DNA from: Limosilactobacillus viscerum
GTDB lineage: Bacteria; Bacillota; Bacilli; Lactobacillales; Lactobacillaceae
Assembly (NCBI RefSeq): GCF_947387525.1
Contig: NZ_CANDNW010000003.1
Span: 1 to 64,000, forward strand
Length of the DNA: 64,000 bases
Reading direction: 5' to 3'
Both the position numbers and the translations under genes were made by a program. The notes under the pieces are model-generated. The model was not told the origin of the DNA and made no database searches. It saw only the letters and a program-made list of their open reading frames with translations. The first letter of the stretch is position 1, and every line of letters begins with the position of its first letter. Positions 63,620 through 64,000 of this stretch are shown piece by piece.

Positions 63620-64000
63620 ATGAAAAGTGAAAAAGAAAAAATGCTCACGGGCGAGGTTTTTAAGGTTTATGATCCGCAACTGGTTGCAGAGCGGCAGCAT
63701 GCACGAAAGTTAGTGCAGGAATTTAATAAACTTGGTGAAGGCAATCCCGCTAAAAGCACGGCGGTCATTAAACAATTATTTGGTCACGTTGGTAAGGGGT
63801 GCGAAGTTCATCCGCAGTTTCGTTGTGATTATGGTTATAACATTAACGTTGGCGATGACTTCTTTGCCAATTATGATTGTGTAATGCTTGACGTTAGCCC
63901 AATCCGGATTGGTGACCACTGTTTATTAGGACCGCGGGTACAGCTATATACGGTCAACCACCCATTGGATCCACAACTAAGAAGAAACGGTGCATATGGT
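63620..64000 (+). CDS. Sugar O-acetyltransferase, N-terminal part (runs off the right edge)
   Basis: The first 127 codons are present. They match the maltose/galactoside acetyltransferase family: an N-terminal helical domain (EKEKMLTGEVFKVYDPQL), then left-handed beta-helix hexapeptide repeats (GYNINVGDDFFANYDC, IRIGDHCLLGPRVQLYT) and the active-site NHPLD with its catalytic His. Such enzymes acetylate sugars that are not metabolised. AAAGGGAG lies 6-7 nt before the ATG. Confidence 0.88.
   Translation, partial: MKSEKEKMLTGEVFKVYDPQLVAERQHARKLVQEFNKLGEGNPAKSTAVIKQLFGHVGKGCEVHPQFRCDYGYNINVGDDFFANYDCVMLDVSPIRIGDHCLLGPRVQLYTVNHPLDPQLRRNGAYG

Overview
The window looks like a chromosome of a heterofermentative Lactobacillaceae, most likely Limosilactobacillus. 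This rests on the gene families, the order murA-mbl-yidD-rodA-ddl, a D-Ala-D-Lac type Ddl, an arabinose gene set of lactobacillus type, moderate GC and strong AGGAGG ribosome binding sites. The species is an inference.

Positions 1-21,000 are a mosaic accessory region; positions 21,000-64,000 are mostly conserved chromosome. The accessory part begins with an IS30-type transposase end, two unknown small genes and a plasmid mobilisation module (HTH protein, candidate oriT, MobC-like protein, MOBP-like relaxase; 1921-4275). A truncated XRE gene, a 50-bp GC-rich patch and an IS30 remnant form a scar at 4321-4749. Directly after it runs a five-gene exopolysaccharide operon (4856-9459): membrane protein, 52-residue membrane peptide, processive GT2 synthase, membrane-anchored GH8 glycanase and UDP-GlcNAc 2-epimerase. 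A complete IS30-family element follows (9521-10591).

The most unusual segment is 10888-19098. It starts with a compact type I toxin-antitoxin-like locus whose antisense RNA is complementary to the toxin Shine-Dalgarno. Then comes a leftward operon ending in a 1162-residue family B DNA polymerase of the protein-primed or primer-independent type, with three unknown or HTH genes upstream and one small gene downstream. A divergent XRE repressor and a rightward tyrosine integrase complete it. This is the layout of a pipolin-like integrated self-replicating element. The polymerase leader carries a 15-bp inverted repeat and a divergent promoter-terminator pair that predicts a counter-transcribed RNA of about 95 nt. 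Between the integrase and the chromosome are two diverged copies of a structured RNA-like element of about 220 bp flanking a decayed IS3 orfA.

The core part holds: ald and a threonine/serine dehydratase; an APC permease; a lipoprotein; a MarR regulator with a heterodimeric ABC exporter (LmrCD/YheIH type); a serine hydrolase; argR; an SDR enzyme; murT-gatD; tdk-prfA-prmC-sua5; upp; a YibE/F pair; the F1Fo ATP synthase operon atpBEFHAGDC; then a cell-envelope block (DUF1146 protein, murA, mbl, yidD, DUF2969 protein, rodA, an H-protein-like gene and ddl). An RRNPP-like XRE/TPR regulator and an ArsR-associated fragment precede the arabinose cluster.

The arabinose cluster (araB, araD, araR, a sugar/H+ symporter, araA) has three promoters with the same design: TTGATT, 17 bp, a -10 box, and an AraR-like palindrome covering the spacer. 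A fourth, weaker AraR-like box and a good cre lie in front of an uncharacterised membrane protein gene at 63183, which suggests a further member of the arabinose regulon. The window ends inside a sugar O-acetyltransferase gene. I saw no rRNA, tRNA or CRISPR array.
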